Assembly (NCBI GenBank): GCA_043764095.1
Contig: JAYUKX010000021.1
Location: 1 to 64,000 of the forward strand
Direction of reading: 5' to 3'
DNA: 64,000 nt
DNA from: M3007 sp043764095
Lineage (GTDB): Bacteria > Bacteroidota > Bacteroidia > Chitinophagales > Saprospiraceae
Below, in pieces: positions 16,250 to 24,614 of the stretch (the first letter of the stretch is position 1; each line of letters begins with the position of its first letter). The notes under the pieces were generated by a model. It did no database searches and was not told the origin of the DNA. It was given only the letters and a program-made list of their open reading frames with translations. Both the position numbers and the translations under genes were made by a program.

Positions 16250-17236
16250 ATGAAAAACACATTCTTTTTTATAACAGCCAGCCTGCTAGCCGTTTTTTGC
16301 AAAAACAATAATACACCTCCGCCCGTAGAAACAACGGATTCTGGCGAGACAAAAGAAGCATTTGTTGCCAAAAATATAGAAGCACAATTCTTTCCGCCTC
16401 AAAAGTGTGAAATACCTATACTTGATGATACTACTGCATTAAAGATGTTATTTGCTGGAAATTTATATAAGGATTCAGCAGGTGAGGAAGTCGAATATAC
16501 CATGCTTTGGACTTGTACGGATTGTAAAAAACAAGACCTAAAGGCTGTTGACGAGATGGGAAACAGGTCGTTGTTTATAGACTTCCCCTGTCAGAATACG
16601 ACTACTTTTACGCACGTTATTGGGCATTTGGATGATACAACAAATGGAGTACAAAGAAGGGCAATTTTCTTTTCCAGTTGTTGTAGTGCGCATAAAATTG
16701 GAAGAATGGAACCCGGTATATTAGGTATTTCAGACTGGGAATTCGCAGAAAATAAGTGGAGACTTATCTCTTTCAATCCTGCTGTTGCCGCTGAAGGAAC
16801 CTTCCAAACAGCGCATGTACCTGATCATATCATGCCCATTGCTGCTGGTAACGAAACAGCATTCGTGTTAAATGGCGGGAATGCTAATGCAGCAGGCCCA
16901 ACGCATTACTACCTCGATAAATATATCTTTGGCAAAGTTAAAGGGGTATGGAAAGTATTGTTATACGACCATGATGCTACTTGCGAAGTACCAGAGCAAG
17001 AATTATTGCACTGGAATACCACCGAAGCATTTACCACAAATTCAGATATTTTACTCGTTACTCAAGGACACTTTAGTGCATCCGATGAAGACTATGACAA
17101 TGGGAAAAAAAATAACCCTTGGTGGAAACGAATGGAGCAATTCGTTCAAAAAACAGGTAAAGAAGATTTCAAAATCATAAGGAAATTTCGATATAGTGGG
17201 TCAGCATACAAAGAAATATCCTTTAAAATTGAATGA
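16250..17236 (+). CDS. Lipoprotein of unknown function
   Basis: The 328-residue protein begins with a hydrophobic signal sequence ending in a lipobox-like LLAVFC (Cys about 17) followed by an Asn/Thr/Pro-rich spacer, so it is probably anchored in the outer membrane or facing the periplasm. The mature part has a CTDCKK pair near residue 86 and a DEDYDNGKKNNP segment near the C terminus. I recognise no domain. Its base composition is closer to the core than that of the island, and it ends five bases before the convergent cysG/TauE gene. It is probably a core gene at the island border. Confidence 0.75.
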   Translation: MKNTFFFITASLLAVFCKNNNTPPPVETTDSGETKEAFVAKNIEAQFFPPQKCEIPILDDTTALKMLFAGNLYKDSAGEEVEYTMLWTCTDCKKQDLKAVDEMGNRSLFIDFPCQNTTTFTHVIGHLDDTTNGVQRRAIFFSSCCSAHKIGRMEPGILGISDWEFAENKWRLISFNPAVAAEGTFQTAHVPDHIMPIAAGNETAFVLNGGNANAAGPTHYYLDKYIFGKVKGVWKVLLYDHDATCEVPEQELLHWNTTEAFTTNSDILLVTQGHFSASDEDYDNGKKNNPWWKRMEQFVQKTGKEDFKIIRKFRYSGSAYKEISFKIE

Positions 17237-17241
17237 CCCCC

Positions 17242-18768
17242 CTAAACCCCCAAAGCCTTCCACAACACCCAACCACTCCAAAAAACAATCATTGCGCCCA
17301 CCGCAAACGACATGATGCGCACCGGTAAGCGACCAGCAAAACGCGCGCCCAGCGGAGCGGCTACAACGCCTCCCAAAATCAAGCCCGCAATCACTACCCA
17401 ATGCGATAAACCTATCACAGAGAAAAAAGCCACTGCACTCGCCAGCGTAACAAAAAACTCCGTCAAACTCACCGACCCGATCACGTATTGAGGACTTTTG
17501 CCCTTAGCAATCAGTGTACTGGTCACCAATGGCCCCCAGCCACCACCACCAAAAGCATCTAAAAAACCGCCCATTGCTGCCAACCACCCCAGGTTGCGCA
17601 CTTTCCCGCGTTTGGTACGCTTGATAAAGGCTTTTGATAATATGCGAAAACCTAAAATTGCGGTGTAAATCGCTAATATCGGTTTTAAATAGGCTCCATA
17701 TTTGCTGCCTAAGACCACCAAAAGCAAAGAACCCACGATAGCACCAATCACCCCGGGCACTACTAACGCCCGCACTAACCGCCGGTTAATATTCCCAAAC
17801 TTAAAGTGAGAATACCCCGACGCACCCGCCGTAAATACCTCTGCGGTGTGGATACTGGAACTAATGGCCGCAAATGGCACACCCGTGCTCAGCAGACAAA
17901 TTTGGGTCGTAACCCCATAACCCATCCCTAACAGCCCATCGATCAATTGTGCTAAAAAACCAACACCCACATACGTCCAAAACTCGGCAGGGATCGCACC
18001 CCAATATCCTCCCCAATCGTGGAATGGAACATATACCAATACAATATTGAACAACAGCGACAAGAAAAAACAAGCAAATGCAATATTCGCAATACGCCGC
18101 CATCTCCGGTCTTTGATGCGTTCCAGATTTTGGCTCGGTACAATTGACGTGAGCACCTCTTCTCCCGCAGCAATGGAGGCCGTTAGCGTATTCAGGGAGC
18201 GCACTTTATCAGAAAAATCACCGCTGAGTTGCGATCGAATTTGGGTCATATTTTGTAACAACTCGTCCAATTCCACGGGCAATGCCTCGTTCAAGGTCTC
18301 TTTTATGCGCTTGGCCACGGTCGGCGATTTACCATTGGTCGAAATCGCAATTTTCAAATCACCCTTTTGCACCACCGAACTGAGGTAAAAATCGCAAAGA
18401 TCGGGCGTATCCGCTATATTGACCAAAATACCACGCTTATGACATGCCTCGCGTAGATATACATGTAAGGGTTTGTCATCGGTAGCCCCAATAACCAGTT
18501 GCTTACCGTCTAAAAATACATCGTTATAGGGTGCTGTAACTAAAATCACCTGCGGGAAATCTGCTACATACGCGCGGAGGTCTTCCCGAATTTCGCGCCC
18601 TACCAGTGTTACTCGTGTACGTGGACTATTGCGCAATACAGCGGTTATTTTTTCCAGTCCAACGTTGCCACCGCCTACAATAAGTACCTCCATTTGTTCC
18701 AGTTTTAGGAAAATGGGGAATAAGTTATTGCCGCGTACTGGTACGGGTTCGTGTTTAGTAATTTCCAT
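17242..18768 (-). CDS. Precorrin-2 dehydrogenase/ferrochelatase domain fused to a TauE/SafE membrane domain
   Basis: The 508-residue protein is a fusion. Residues 1 to about 215 are the CysG N-terminal/Met8-like domain that oxidises precorrin-2 and inserts iron to give sirohaem: GGGNVGLEK (32-40) binds NAD and STNGKSP is the conserved segment before the helical domain. After a hydrophobic segment at about 230, residues 250-508 form a multi-helix TauE/SafE-type anion carrier with two related halves. It ends the sulfate-assimilation operon, nine bases after cysI. The sirohaem domain supplies the CysI cofactor; the carrier might move sulfate in or sulfite out, and no other sulfate transporter is in the operon. 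Gene symbols for either half alone would mislead. Confidence 0.85.
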   Translation of the reverse strand: MEITKHEPVPVRGNNLFPIFLKLEQMEVLIVGGGNVGLEKITAVLRNSPRTRVTLVGREIREDLRAYVADFPQVILVTAPYNDVFLDGKQLVIGATDDKPLHVYLREACHKRGILVNIADTPDLCDFYLSSVVQKGDLKIAISTNGKSPTVAKRIKETLNEALPVELDELLQNMTQIRSQLSGDFSDKVRSLNTLTASIAAGEEVLTSIVPSQNLERIKDRRWRRIANIAFACFFLSLLFNIVLVYVPFHDWGGYWGAIPAEFWTYVGVGFLAQLIDGLLGMGYGVTTQICLLSTGVPFAAISSSIHTAEVFTAGASGYSHFKFGNINRRLVRALVVPGVIGAIVGSLLLVVLGSKYGAYLKPILAIYTAILGFRILSKAFIKRTKRGKVRNLGWLAAMGGFLDAFGGGGWGPLVTSTLIAKGKSPQYVIGSVSLTEFFVTLASAVAFFSVIGLSHWVVIAGLILGGVVAAPLGARFAGRLPVRIMSFAVGAMIVFWSGWVLWKALGV

Positions 18769-18777
18769 TTTTTTAGA

Positions 18778-20502
18778 TTATGATGCCGCTGCGTGAAAAT
18801 CTGTTCCCAATATAGTGGCCTGTACGATTCCTTTGCGAATCACAAAATCGCCGAAATGCTCTCCGCGCTCCCGTTCGCGCGAAAATGATTGTAAAAGTGA
18901 GGCTATTTCGTTCAAAAATGCGGTTTCATCCAGCATTTCGCGGTATAATTTGTTCAATCGCGATCCATCATAAGCACCACCAAGGTAGAGATTATAGTAG
19001 CCGGGAGACTTGCCCACCAAGCCAATTTCGGCGAGATAGGGTCTTGCACAACCGTTCGGGCAACCTGTCATACGGATATTGATGATCTCTTTATCGAGGT
19101 TATTGGCGCGCAATATGACATCCATTTTGTCGATCAACGATGGTAAATACCGCTCTGCTTCGGCGAATGCTTGCGAGCAGGTATTCAATGCCACACAGGC
19201 CAATGCGTTTTGGCGGAGTGCGGTTTGCTCAAAAGTATGTGCTAATACGCCATATTTTTCCAATACCGCCTCTATTGCAGGACGTTGTTCGGGGTTAATA
19301 TCACCAATGACGAGGTTTTGGTTACCCGTCAGACGAAAATCGCCATCGTGGATACCCGCCACAGCGCGCAAAGCCGTTCGGAGGGCATATTTGGGCGTAT
19401 CCACAATACGACCACCTTCTATAAAAAGCATCAGGTTAAAACGGCCATTATACGTTTTTGACCAACCAAATACATCGCCATTGTGCTTAAAATGATAGGG
19501 CTGGGCAGGTTGAAAAGTAACCGCAGAACGGGTTTCTACCTCTTTTTTAAATACGTCTAATCCCATCCGATCTATGGTGTATTTTAATCGGCTAAATTTC
19601 CGATTTTCTCGGTTGCCGTGGTCCCGTTGGGTGGTAATAATGGCTTCGCAAACCCCAATTACGTCGTTTTTATCGATATAACCCAGTACGTCGGCCAATC
19701 GTGGATAAGTTTCGGGCATCCCAAATGTCATGCCCAAACCACCGCCAGCCGCCACATTAAACCCTTGCAATACACCTTCTTTTTCAATAGCAATCAGGCC
19801 AATATCATTAGCAAAAATATCGGTATCGTTGTACGGTGGTACGGCCAGTGCAATCTTGAATTTGCGGGGTAAGTAGGTTTTGCCATACACGCGCTCCTCG
19901 TCTTTGCCATCTTTTTTGGCGGCATTGAACGGCTGAGAAGCGTCCACAGGTTCACCATCCAACCAAATTTCGTAATAAGAAGTGGTTTGAGGGGTAAAAG
20001 CAGCACTAATGGCCTTTGAAATCTCAAAAACCTCCGCGTGTACACGACTTTCATCGGGATTGGGGCTACACATTACATTGCGGTTCACATCGCCGCATCC
20101 TGCAATACTATCCAGCAAAACAGCATTAAATCCTTTAATAACGGACTTTAATTCGCGTTTTTTAATCCCATGTAATTGAAATGCCTGCCGGGTCGTCAGT
20201 TTGATTGTTCCATTACCATAACGATCCGATAACTCGTCCATACGCAGCCATTGCGCGGGTGTAGCCACGCCCGCAGGTACACGAATACGAATCATAAACG
20301 AGTATAAAGGTTCCAGTTTTTGGGATTTACGCTCGCTCTCCAAATCGCGGTCGGTTTGTTGGTACGAACCGTGGAATTTGATCAGATTGGTATCTTCCGG
20401 GAAAAGCGCACCTGTGATGCCATTGCGCAAACTCTCTTCCAATGTGCCGCGCAAATAGTCGCTTTTCTCTTTTATATGTTCTACTTCGGATAATTTTTGC
20501 AT
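18778..20502 (-). CDS. cysI: Sulfite reductase hemoprotein (beta) subunit
   Basis: The 574-residue protein reduces sulfite to sulfide with six electrons at a coupled sirohaem/[4Fe-4S] centre. Cys436 and Cys442 (ACVALNTCSQ) and Cys481 and Cys485 (TGCPNGCARP) ligate the cluster and match the E. coli spacing. GCGDVNRNVMCSPNP near residue 160 is the first sirohaem-binding segment. Length is typical. It sits between the DUF2490 gene and the cysG/TauE fusion in the sulfur operon, with CysJ encoded further upstream as the flavoprotein partner. I see no promoter immediately upstream; a 350-base repeat-rich gap separates it from DUF2490, so a separate promoter is possible. Confidence 0.95.
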   Translation of the reverse strand: MQKLSEVEHIKEKSDYLRGTLEESLRNGITGALFPEDTNLIKFHGSYQQTDRDLESERKSQKLEPLYSFMIRIRVPAGVATPAQWLRMDELSDRYGNGTIKLTTRQAFQLHGIKKRELKSVIKGFNAVLLDSIAGCGDVNRNVMCSPNPDESRVHAEVFEISKAISAAFTPQTTSYYEIWLDGEPVDASQPFNAAKKDGKDEERVYGKTYLPRKFKIALAVPPYNDTDIFANDIGLIAIEKEGVLQGFNVAAGGGLGMTFGMPETYPRLADVLGYIDKNDVIGVCEAIITTQRDHGNRENRKFSRLKYTIDRMGLDVFKKEVETRSAVTFQPAQPYHFKHNGDVFGWSKTYNGRFNLMLFIEGGRIVDTPKYALRTALRAVAGIHDGDFRLTGNQNLVIGDINPEQRPAIEAVLEKYGVLAHTFEQTALRQNALACVALNTCSQAFAEAERYLPSLIDKMDVILRANNLDKEIINIRMTGCPNGCARPYLAEIGLVGKSPGYYNLYLGGAYDGSRLNKLYREMLDETAFLNEIASLLQSFSRERERGEHFGDFVIRKGIVQATILGTDFHAAAS

Positions 20503-20540
20503 TGTATGATAATTAATTTTTTAAAATTTGCTAAAAAGGG

Positions 20541-20575
20541 TACACTTTTTTTGGCGAAAAAAAGTAGGAAGTGAG
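20541..20575. repeat. T7-GGCG-A7 hairpin repeat, copy 2
   Basis: The same T-run/GGCG/A-run hairpin and GTAGGAAGTGAGC tail as at 65-100. It lies in the intergenic gap upstream of cysI. Confidence 0.6.
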
Positions 20576-20637
20576 CATTATTGCACTAAATTCCAACTTT
20601 TTGAAATTTTCAAGTGGGGCTTTATCATAAAATTTTC

Positions 20638-20793
20638 AGGTGCAGCGCACCGCAATATTTGTAGCAAAAATCGGCGAAATCAAGGTTGAAGGTGCAGCGC
20701 ACCGTAACATTAATTCAATATTGCGGTGCGCTGCACCTTCAAAACGCGGATATCGCACCATTGCTACAAATATTGCGGTGCGCTGCACCTTTT
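20638..20793. repeat. GGTGCAGCGCACCG palindrome cluster
   Basis: The self-complementary unit GGTGCAGCGCACC occurs four times in about 155 bases (near 20640, 20690, 20725 and 20778), two in each orientation, and CAATATTTGTAGC pairs with GCTACAAATATTG between the outer units. The whole stretch can fold into one large hairpin. A divergent relative (TATTTGTAGTAAAAATCAAG) is found near 42570. This is a REP-like intergenic repeat inside the sulfur operon, between cysI and DUF2490. Confidence 0.75.
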
Positions 20794-20854
20794 ATGAGAA
20801 ACCCTGAATTTTTAAGTGGGTAACACTCTTTTTATAGAAAAAAAGTGTACCCTT

Positions 20855-21499
20855 TTAAAAAATTTTGAACAAAACCGTAGTTCTAAAAATATCAGACTTC
20901 AATTTTGCTGTTTCATTTCGTTTTTGGAGGATGCGTAAATACCCCATTTCCAAGGAAATATGCCGCGTAAATCTATATTCAGCACCAACATATATCCTAT
21001 TTTGGTCAAATAGATCGGTATGCGTCATTACTTCATCTATGGCCTTAAAAACCCATTTTTTATTGGGCTGATAATTACATTGAAGCCGATACCGCCATCT
21101 TGATCGAAACCGATAGTCTGTTTTGTTGGCATTTTGTAACCAGCGCTGTTCTGTACGGAAACGATGGCTAATTTCGATGGTTTTAGTGATAGGCATCCGA
21201 TAATGAAATTCCTGAAATGGGCGTATTTCCTTCAAACCGCCAGCGTAGGAATAACTCACCCCGCCCGCAATGGCCGCTTTGGAATTGATCCACCACCGCA
21301 AATGAGTATGCAAAATAAACTGCACATGATCGTTATTGTCCAATCTTTGTCGCTCGTCTGCTTCTACATGCAATTCTAGTTTGTTTTTGAAAGCATACTG
21401 CACATAAAGCCTTACCCAATAGACGTTTTGTTGTGTCGGTTGTGCCGCCGCTATTTGGCAAAAAAGACATAAAAAGGTGATAAATGCCGCTAATTTCAT
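20855..21499 (-). CDS. DUF2490-type outer-membrane beta-barrel protein
   Basis: The start at 21499 gives 214 residues with a clear signal peptide (MKLAAFITFLCLFCQIAAAQ); a longer frame upstream runs through repeat DNA and is not credible. The mature protein consists of alternating strands with aromatic girdles (KNKLELHVEADERQR, ISHRFRTEQRW, LEMGYLRILQ) and ends in a C-terminal Phe, like DUF2490 porin-like proteins. It lies in the sulfur operon between cysJ and cysI. A barrel in this operon might help passage of sulfur compounds, but that is speculation. Before the insertion described next to it, its ATG would have been eight bases after the cysJ stop. Confidence 0.75.
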   Translation of the reverse strand: MKLAAFITFLCLFCQIAAAQPTQQNVYWVRLYVQYAFKNKLELHVEADERQRLDNNDHVQFILHTHLRWWINSKAAIAGGVSYSYAGGLKEIRPFQEFHYRMPITKTIEISHRFRTEQRWLQNANKTDYRFRSRWRYRLQCNYQPNKKWVFKAIDEVMTHTDLFDQNRIYVGAEYRFTRHISLEMGYLRILQKRNETAKLKSDIFRTTVLFKIF

Positions 21500-21553
21500 C
21501 AAGAAAACTAATAAATATCCTCTAAGAACCGCCGTTGCTTTTTCAAATCTTTT
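21496..21553. repeat. Duplicated cysJ 3' end (distal copy)
   Basis: This stretch repeats 21884-21941 with few changes. On the minus strand it encodes the same last residues as CysJ (KDLKKQRRFLEDIY and a stop), with synonymous differences. It includes the ATG of the DUF2490 gene. The two copies flank about 330 bases of palindromic DNA, like the direct repeats left by an insertion at the 3' end of a gene. Confidence 0.8.
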
Positions 21554-21752
21554 GACTTTGACCAGCAATTTCCCGTGTGGATCAAAACACGGCATGATAG
21601 GAGAACGGATTAAACGGATTAAACGGATTTGAACGAATTTGAACGAATTTTTTAAAAAAATCCGCTTTAATCCGCTTAATCCGTTTAATCCGTTTTCCCA
21701 TATTGCAACACGGTGTATGCCACATGGGAAATTGCTGGACTTTGACACGATT
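21553..21752. repeat. Inverted-repeat element with an internal tandem-repeat hairpin
   Basis: CCAGCAATTTCCCGTGTGG (21561-21579) pairs with CCACATGGGAAATTGCTGG (21720-21738). Inside, several AAACGGATT-type units (about 21605-21656) face inverted AATCCGTTT-type units (about 21660-21700), so the centre folds into a second large hairpin. No protein is encoded. It looks like a non-autonomous mobile or REP-type element. Confidence 0.75.
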
Positions 21753-21886
21753 TTGAGATAACAGCCTAATATTTTTTATAGTGCAAAAAAATACCGTTAA
21801 CTTATTGATTATCATTTATTTACAGAAAAAATATTTAATAAAATATATCATTATCAACTACTTATCTCAAAATCGTGTCAAAGTCA
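21738..21886. repeat. MITE-like segment with 24-bp perfect inverted ends
   Basis: GACTTTGACACGATTTTGAG (start of a 24-base arm at 21738) is repeated as its exact reverse complement at 21863-21886. The ~100 bases between are AT-rich and carry no gene. It abuts the preceding inverted-repeat element and the proximal cysJ-end repeat. Confidence 0.8.
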
Positions 21887-21894
21887 TCAAAAGA

Positions 21895-23730
21895 TTAATA
21901 AATATCCTCTAAAAACCGTCGTTGCTTTTTCAAATCTTTTAGATAGTCCAATGCAAAATCACTTCCTTTTCCGCTTTCGGTGGCAATAATTTGCACTAAA
22001 GCAGATTGTACATCGTGCGCCATGCGGTTTTTGTCGCCACAAATATAGAAATATCCACCATTCTCCAGTCGATCAAATACGAGTTTTGACCGTTCTAATA
22101 ACCTGTGTTGTACATATACTTTTTCCTGTTGGTCACGGCTAAATGCCACATCCAAGCGATCTAGGCTACCGCGTTTCAAGTGGTTAAGCCACTCCGTTTG
22201 ATACAGAAAATCTGTTTCAAAATGCGGATTACCAAAAAACAACCAGTTCCGACCCGAAGCACCGCGCTCTACCCGTTCTTCTACAAAAGCGCGGAATGGC
22301 GCAATACCTGTCCCCGGGCCTACCATGATAATATCTGCTTTGTCATCGGTGGGTAGTTTAAAATAGGCATTTTGCTCCACAAAAACAGAAACAGTTTCCC
22401 CAACGCCCACTCGATCGGCCAAAAAAGTAGATGCTGCTCCCAAATGCGGCCGACCGTTGTGTTGGTAGCGCACTGCACCCACCGTAAGATGTACTTCTTC
22501 GGGGTGCGCCAGAAGGCTGGAGGCGATGGAATACAAGCGAGGTGGCATTTTTCGCAAAAAACTGAGCAAGGTATTTTCAGACATGGCCGCCGGAAACTCT
22601 CGGATCAAATCGGCCAAATTGCGGCCGTACAAAAAGGAGCGCAACTGATCGTTATCGCTCAGTATGGCTTTAAGTTTAGCATTATTGGTCCAATTGGCGT
22701 AGTTTTCCACCACCTCGCGATTGAGCGTTGTGATCTCTACATCTTGCAGTAGCGTGTCTCTAAAAGTATTCGTTTTTCCGTTAAAAACAACCTGTTTGTT
22801 GCCATCGAGCATAGCAGTGTAAAGGATTTCCTTGACCAAACTAGGTGGATTTTGGGCATAAATTCCCAAGGCATCACCTGCTTCATACTGAATACCAGAA
22901 CCTTCCAAAGAAAGTTCCAAATGCCAAGTTTCTTTCTCCGAACCGCGTCCGTTTAATTGCGTTTTTTCCAGTATTGTGGCCTCAAATGGCTGTTTTCGTG
23001 TGCCAATTGTGGCGATGGTTTCTAGTTGCGGCTCAGCCGTTCGGTTGCCAGATAAAGCAGTTGGAGTAACCGATGCAGCCCTAGGAGCGGCTACTGGAAC
23101 GGGCAAATGTACCAATACTGCTTCGATCCATTCGTTGGCCGTATCTTCATAATCGACATCGCAATCGGCGCGTGCCACCAGGCGTTTAGCACCTAATGCT
23201 TCTAATCTGGCATCAAAATCTTTGCCTGTTTGGCAAAATTGCAAGTAACTCCGGTCGCCCAAACCGCATACCGCAAATTGTAATTGCTCTAACCGAGGCG
23301 CACGAGGGCTATTGAGCCATTTATAAAATTCTTCTGCTGCCACAGGTGGTTCACCTTCGCCTTGGGTACTCGAAATGAGTAATACAATTTGCTCATTTTT
23401 AAGGTTTTTTGTAGGATAATCATTCATATCTTCTACTTTCACCTGCCAACCTGCTGTACCTAAGCGTTGTGCTGTTTGGTTTGCCAGTTTTTTACTATTA
23501 CCCGTATGCGAACCAAAGAGTACCGTAATACTTGGGCGTTCGGGGACAGTAACTAAAGTAGTATCCGCTGTAGGTGGCAGCACTGTTTTTGGCGCGGGAG
23601 GTATGGAGGCCCCCTGTTGGGCAATGCCATATAAGTAGCCACTCAGCCACATTTGCTGAAGGCTGTTGTGTTCAGCAATTTTTTGGAGTAAATCGGTATC
23701 AAACCCGATTGGCGGAGGTGATAGTGACAT
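21895..23730 (-). CDS. cysJ: Sulfite reductase (NADPH) flavoprotein (alpha) subunit
   Basis: The 611-residue protein passes electrons from NADPH via FAD and FMN to CysI. A flavodoxin-like FMN domain starts near residue 68 (GSHTGNS, 73-79), followed by the cytochrome-P450-reductase-type FAD domain (RLYSIASS) and the NADP domain (VGPGTGIAPFRAF), ending in LEDIY with the usual C-terminal aromatic. The first 60 residues are a family-specific extension. It lies between cobA and DUF2490. Its last 15 codons are duplicated downstream at 21508-21552, showing that something inserted at its 3' end while preserving its coding sequence. Confidence 0.94.
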   Translation of the reverse strand: MSLSPPPIGFDTDLLQKIAEHNSLQQMWLSGYLYGIAQQGASIPPAPKTVLPPTADTTLVTVPERPSITVLFGSHTGNSKKLANQTAQRLGTAGWQVKVEDMNDYPTKNLKNEQIVLLISSTQGEGEPPVAAEEFYKWLNSPRAPRLEQLQFAVCGLGDRSYLQFCQTGKDFDARLEALGAKRLVARADCDVDYEDTANEWIEAVLVHLPVPVAAPRAASVTPTALSGNRTAEPQLETIATIGTRKQPFEATILEKTQLNGRGSEKETWHLELSLEGSGIQYEAGDALGIYAQNPPSLVKEILYTAMLDGNKQVVFNGKTNTFRDTLLQDVEITTLNREVVENYANWTNNAKLKAILSDNDQLRSFLYGRNLADLIREFPAAMSENTLLSFLRKMPPRLYSIASSLLAHPEEVHLTVGAVRYQHNGRPHLGAASTFLADRVGVGETVSVFVEQNAYFKLPTDDKADIIMVGPGTGIAPFRAFVEERVERGASGRNWLFFGNPHFETDFLYQTEWLNHLKRGSLDRLDVAFSRDQQEKVYVQHRLLERSKLVFDRLENGGYFYICGDKNRMAHDVQSALVQIIATESGKGSDFALDYLKDLKKQRRFLEDIY

Positions 23731-23786
23731 GATTTTATTTGTTTTTATTTATTATTGTTTGTTGATCAAGTTTTTATATCCTTAAA

Positions 23787-24593
23787 TTAAGAAGATTTTT
23801 CACTCATCAATGTTGAAATTTCCCAAGCAACCCCCGTTTGAATCCGGTGTCGCACTACTTCGCCGATCACGATCACGGCTGGGCTACCAATGGCGGCGGA
23901 TTTGGCCAATGGAGCAATATCGGAAGCCGTACCAAATACCTCGCGTTGGTCGGTATGCGTCGCGTTTTGGACTACCGCAAATGGTACATCGTTTTTACCT
24001 GCTGCTTCGTAAATATTGGCAATTTCCGCCAATTTTGTCAGTCCCATTAAGACCACCACGGTAGCATCAGTTTGTGCAGCAGTGACTATTTCAGGGTTCA
24101 AATCCCCTGTGTCTGTGGTGGCGGTAATCACCCAAAAACTACGACTTGCGCCGCGCAGCGTAACCGCAATACCTGCTGCGCCTGCTGCCGCAATCGAACT
24201 GGATATACCCGGAATATAGTGGGCTTCAACGCCGTGCGCCTGCGCAAACTGCATTTCTTCCATTCCCCTACCAAAAACAAAAGGATCGCCGCCTTTGAGC
24301 CGTACTACATGGCCGCAGCACCGGGCATAAGCCACGATTCGTTCGTTGATTTCTTCTTGGGTAAATGCTTTGGCACCCAATCGTTTACCTACATAAATTG
24401 CAGAAGCCGTAGCAGGTGCGTATTGTAGCAGTGCTTCGTCCACTAAAGCATCGTATAGGACTACATCGGCAGTGCGAAGGGCATTAATGGCCTTGAGGGT
24501 GATCAGTTCTGGGTCGCCGATACCCGCTCCCACAACACTTAGGCGGGGAACAACTGTCGTTGGAGATACTTGGATATGTGTTGAATATGACAT
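23787..24593 (-). CDS. cobA: Uroporphyrinogen-III C-methyltransferase
   Basis: The 268-residue SAM-dependent enzyme methylates uroporphyrinogen III twice to precorrin-2, the first committed step to sirohaem. VVGAGIGDPELITLKA near residue 20 and LKGGDPFVFGRG near 99-110 are the diagnostic motifs. It lacks the CysG N-terminal domain, which is supplied by the fusion at the end of the operon, so the two together give sirohaem for CysI. It lies 21 bases after cysN and precedes cysJ. The symbol could equally be sumT or cysG C-terminal part. Confidence 0.93.
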   Translation of the reverse strand: MSYSTHIQVSPTTVVPRLSVVGAGIGDPELITLKAINALRTADVVLYDALVDEALLQYAPATASAIYVGKRLGAKAFTQEEINERIVAYARCCGHVVRLKGGDPFVFGRGMEEMQFAQAHGVEAHYIPGISSSIAAAGAAGIAVTLRGASRSFWVITATTDTGDLNPEIVTAAQTDATVVVLMGLTKLAEIANIYEAAGKNDVPFAVVQNATHTDQREVFGTASDIAPLAKSAAIGSPAVIVIGEVVRHRIQTGVAWEISTLMSEKSS

Positions 24594-24614
24594 TTAGAAA
24601 AGCGTATGAGGTGA

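Noticed and set aside
3000..16250. Integron integrase or other recombinase in the island
   Set aside because: I looked for tyrosine-recombinase motifs in all genes of the region and found none, so the island is called integrase-less.
21500..21748. Longer N terminus for the DUF2490 protein
   Set aside because: The extra 83 residues are translated repeat DNA and the duplicated cysJ end; the signal peptide begins at 21499.
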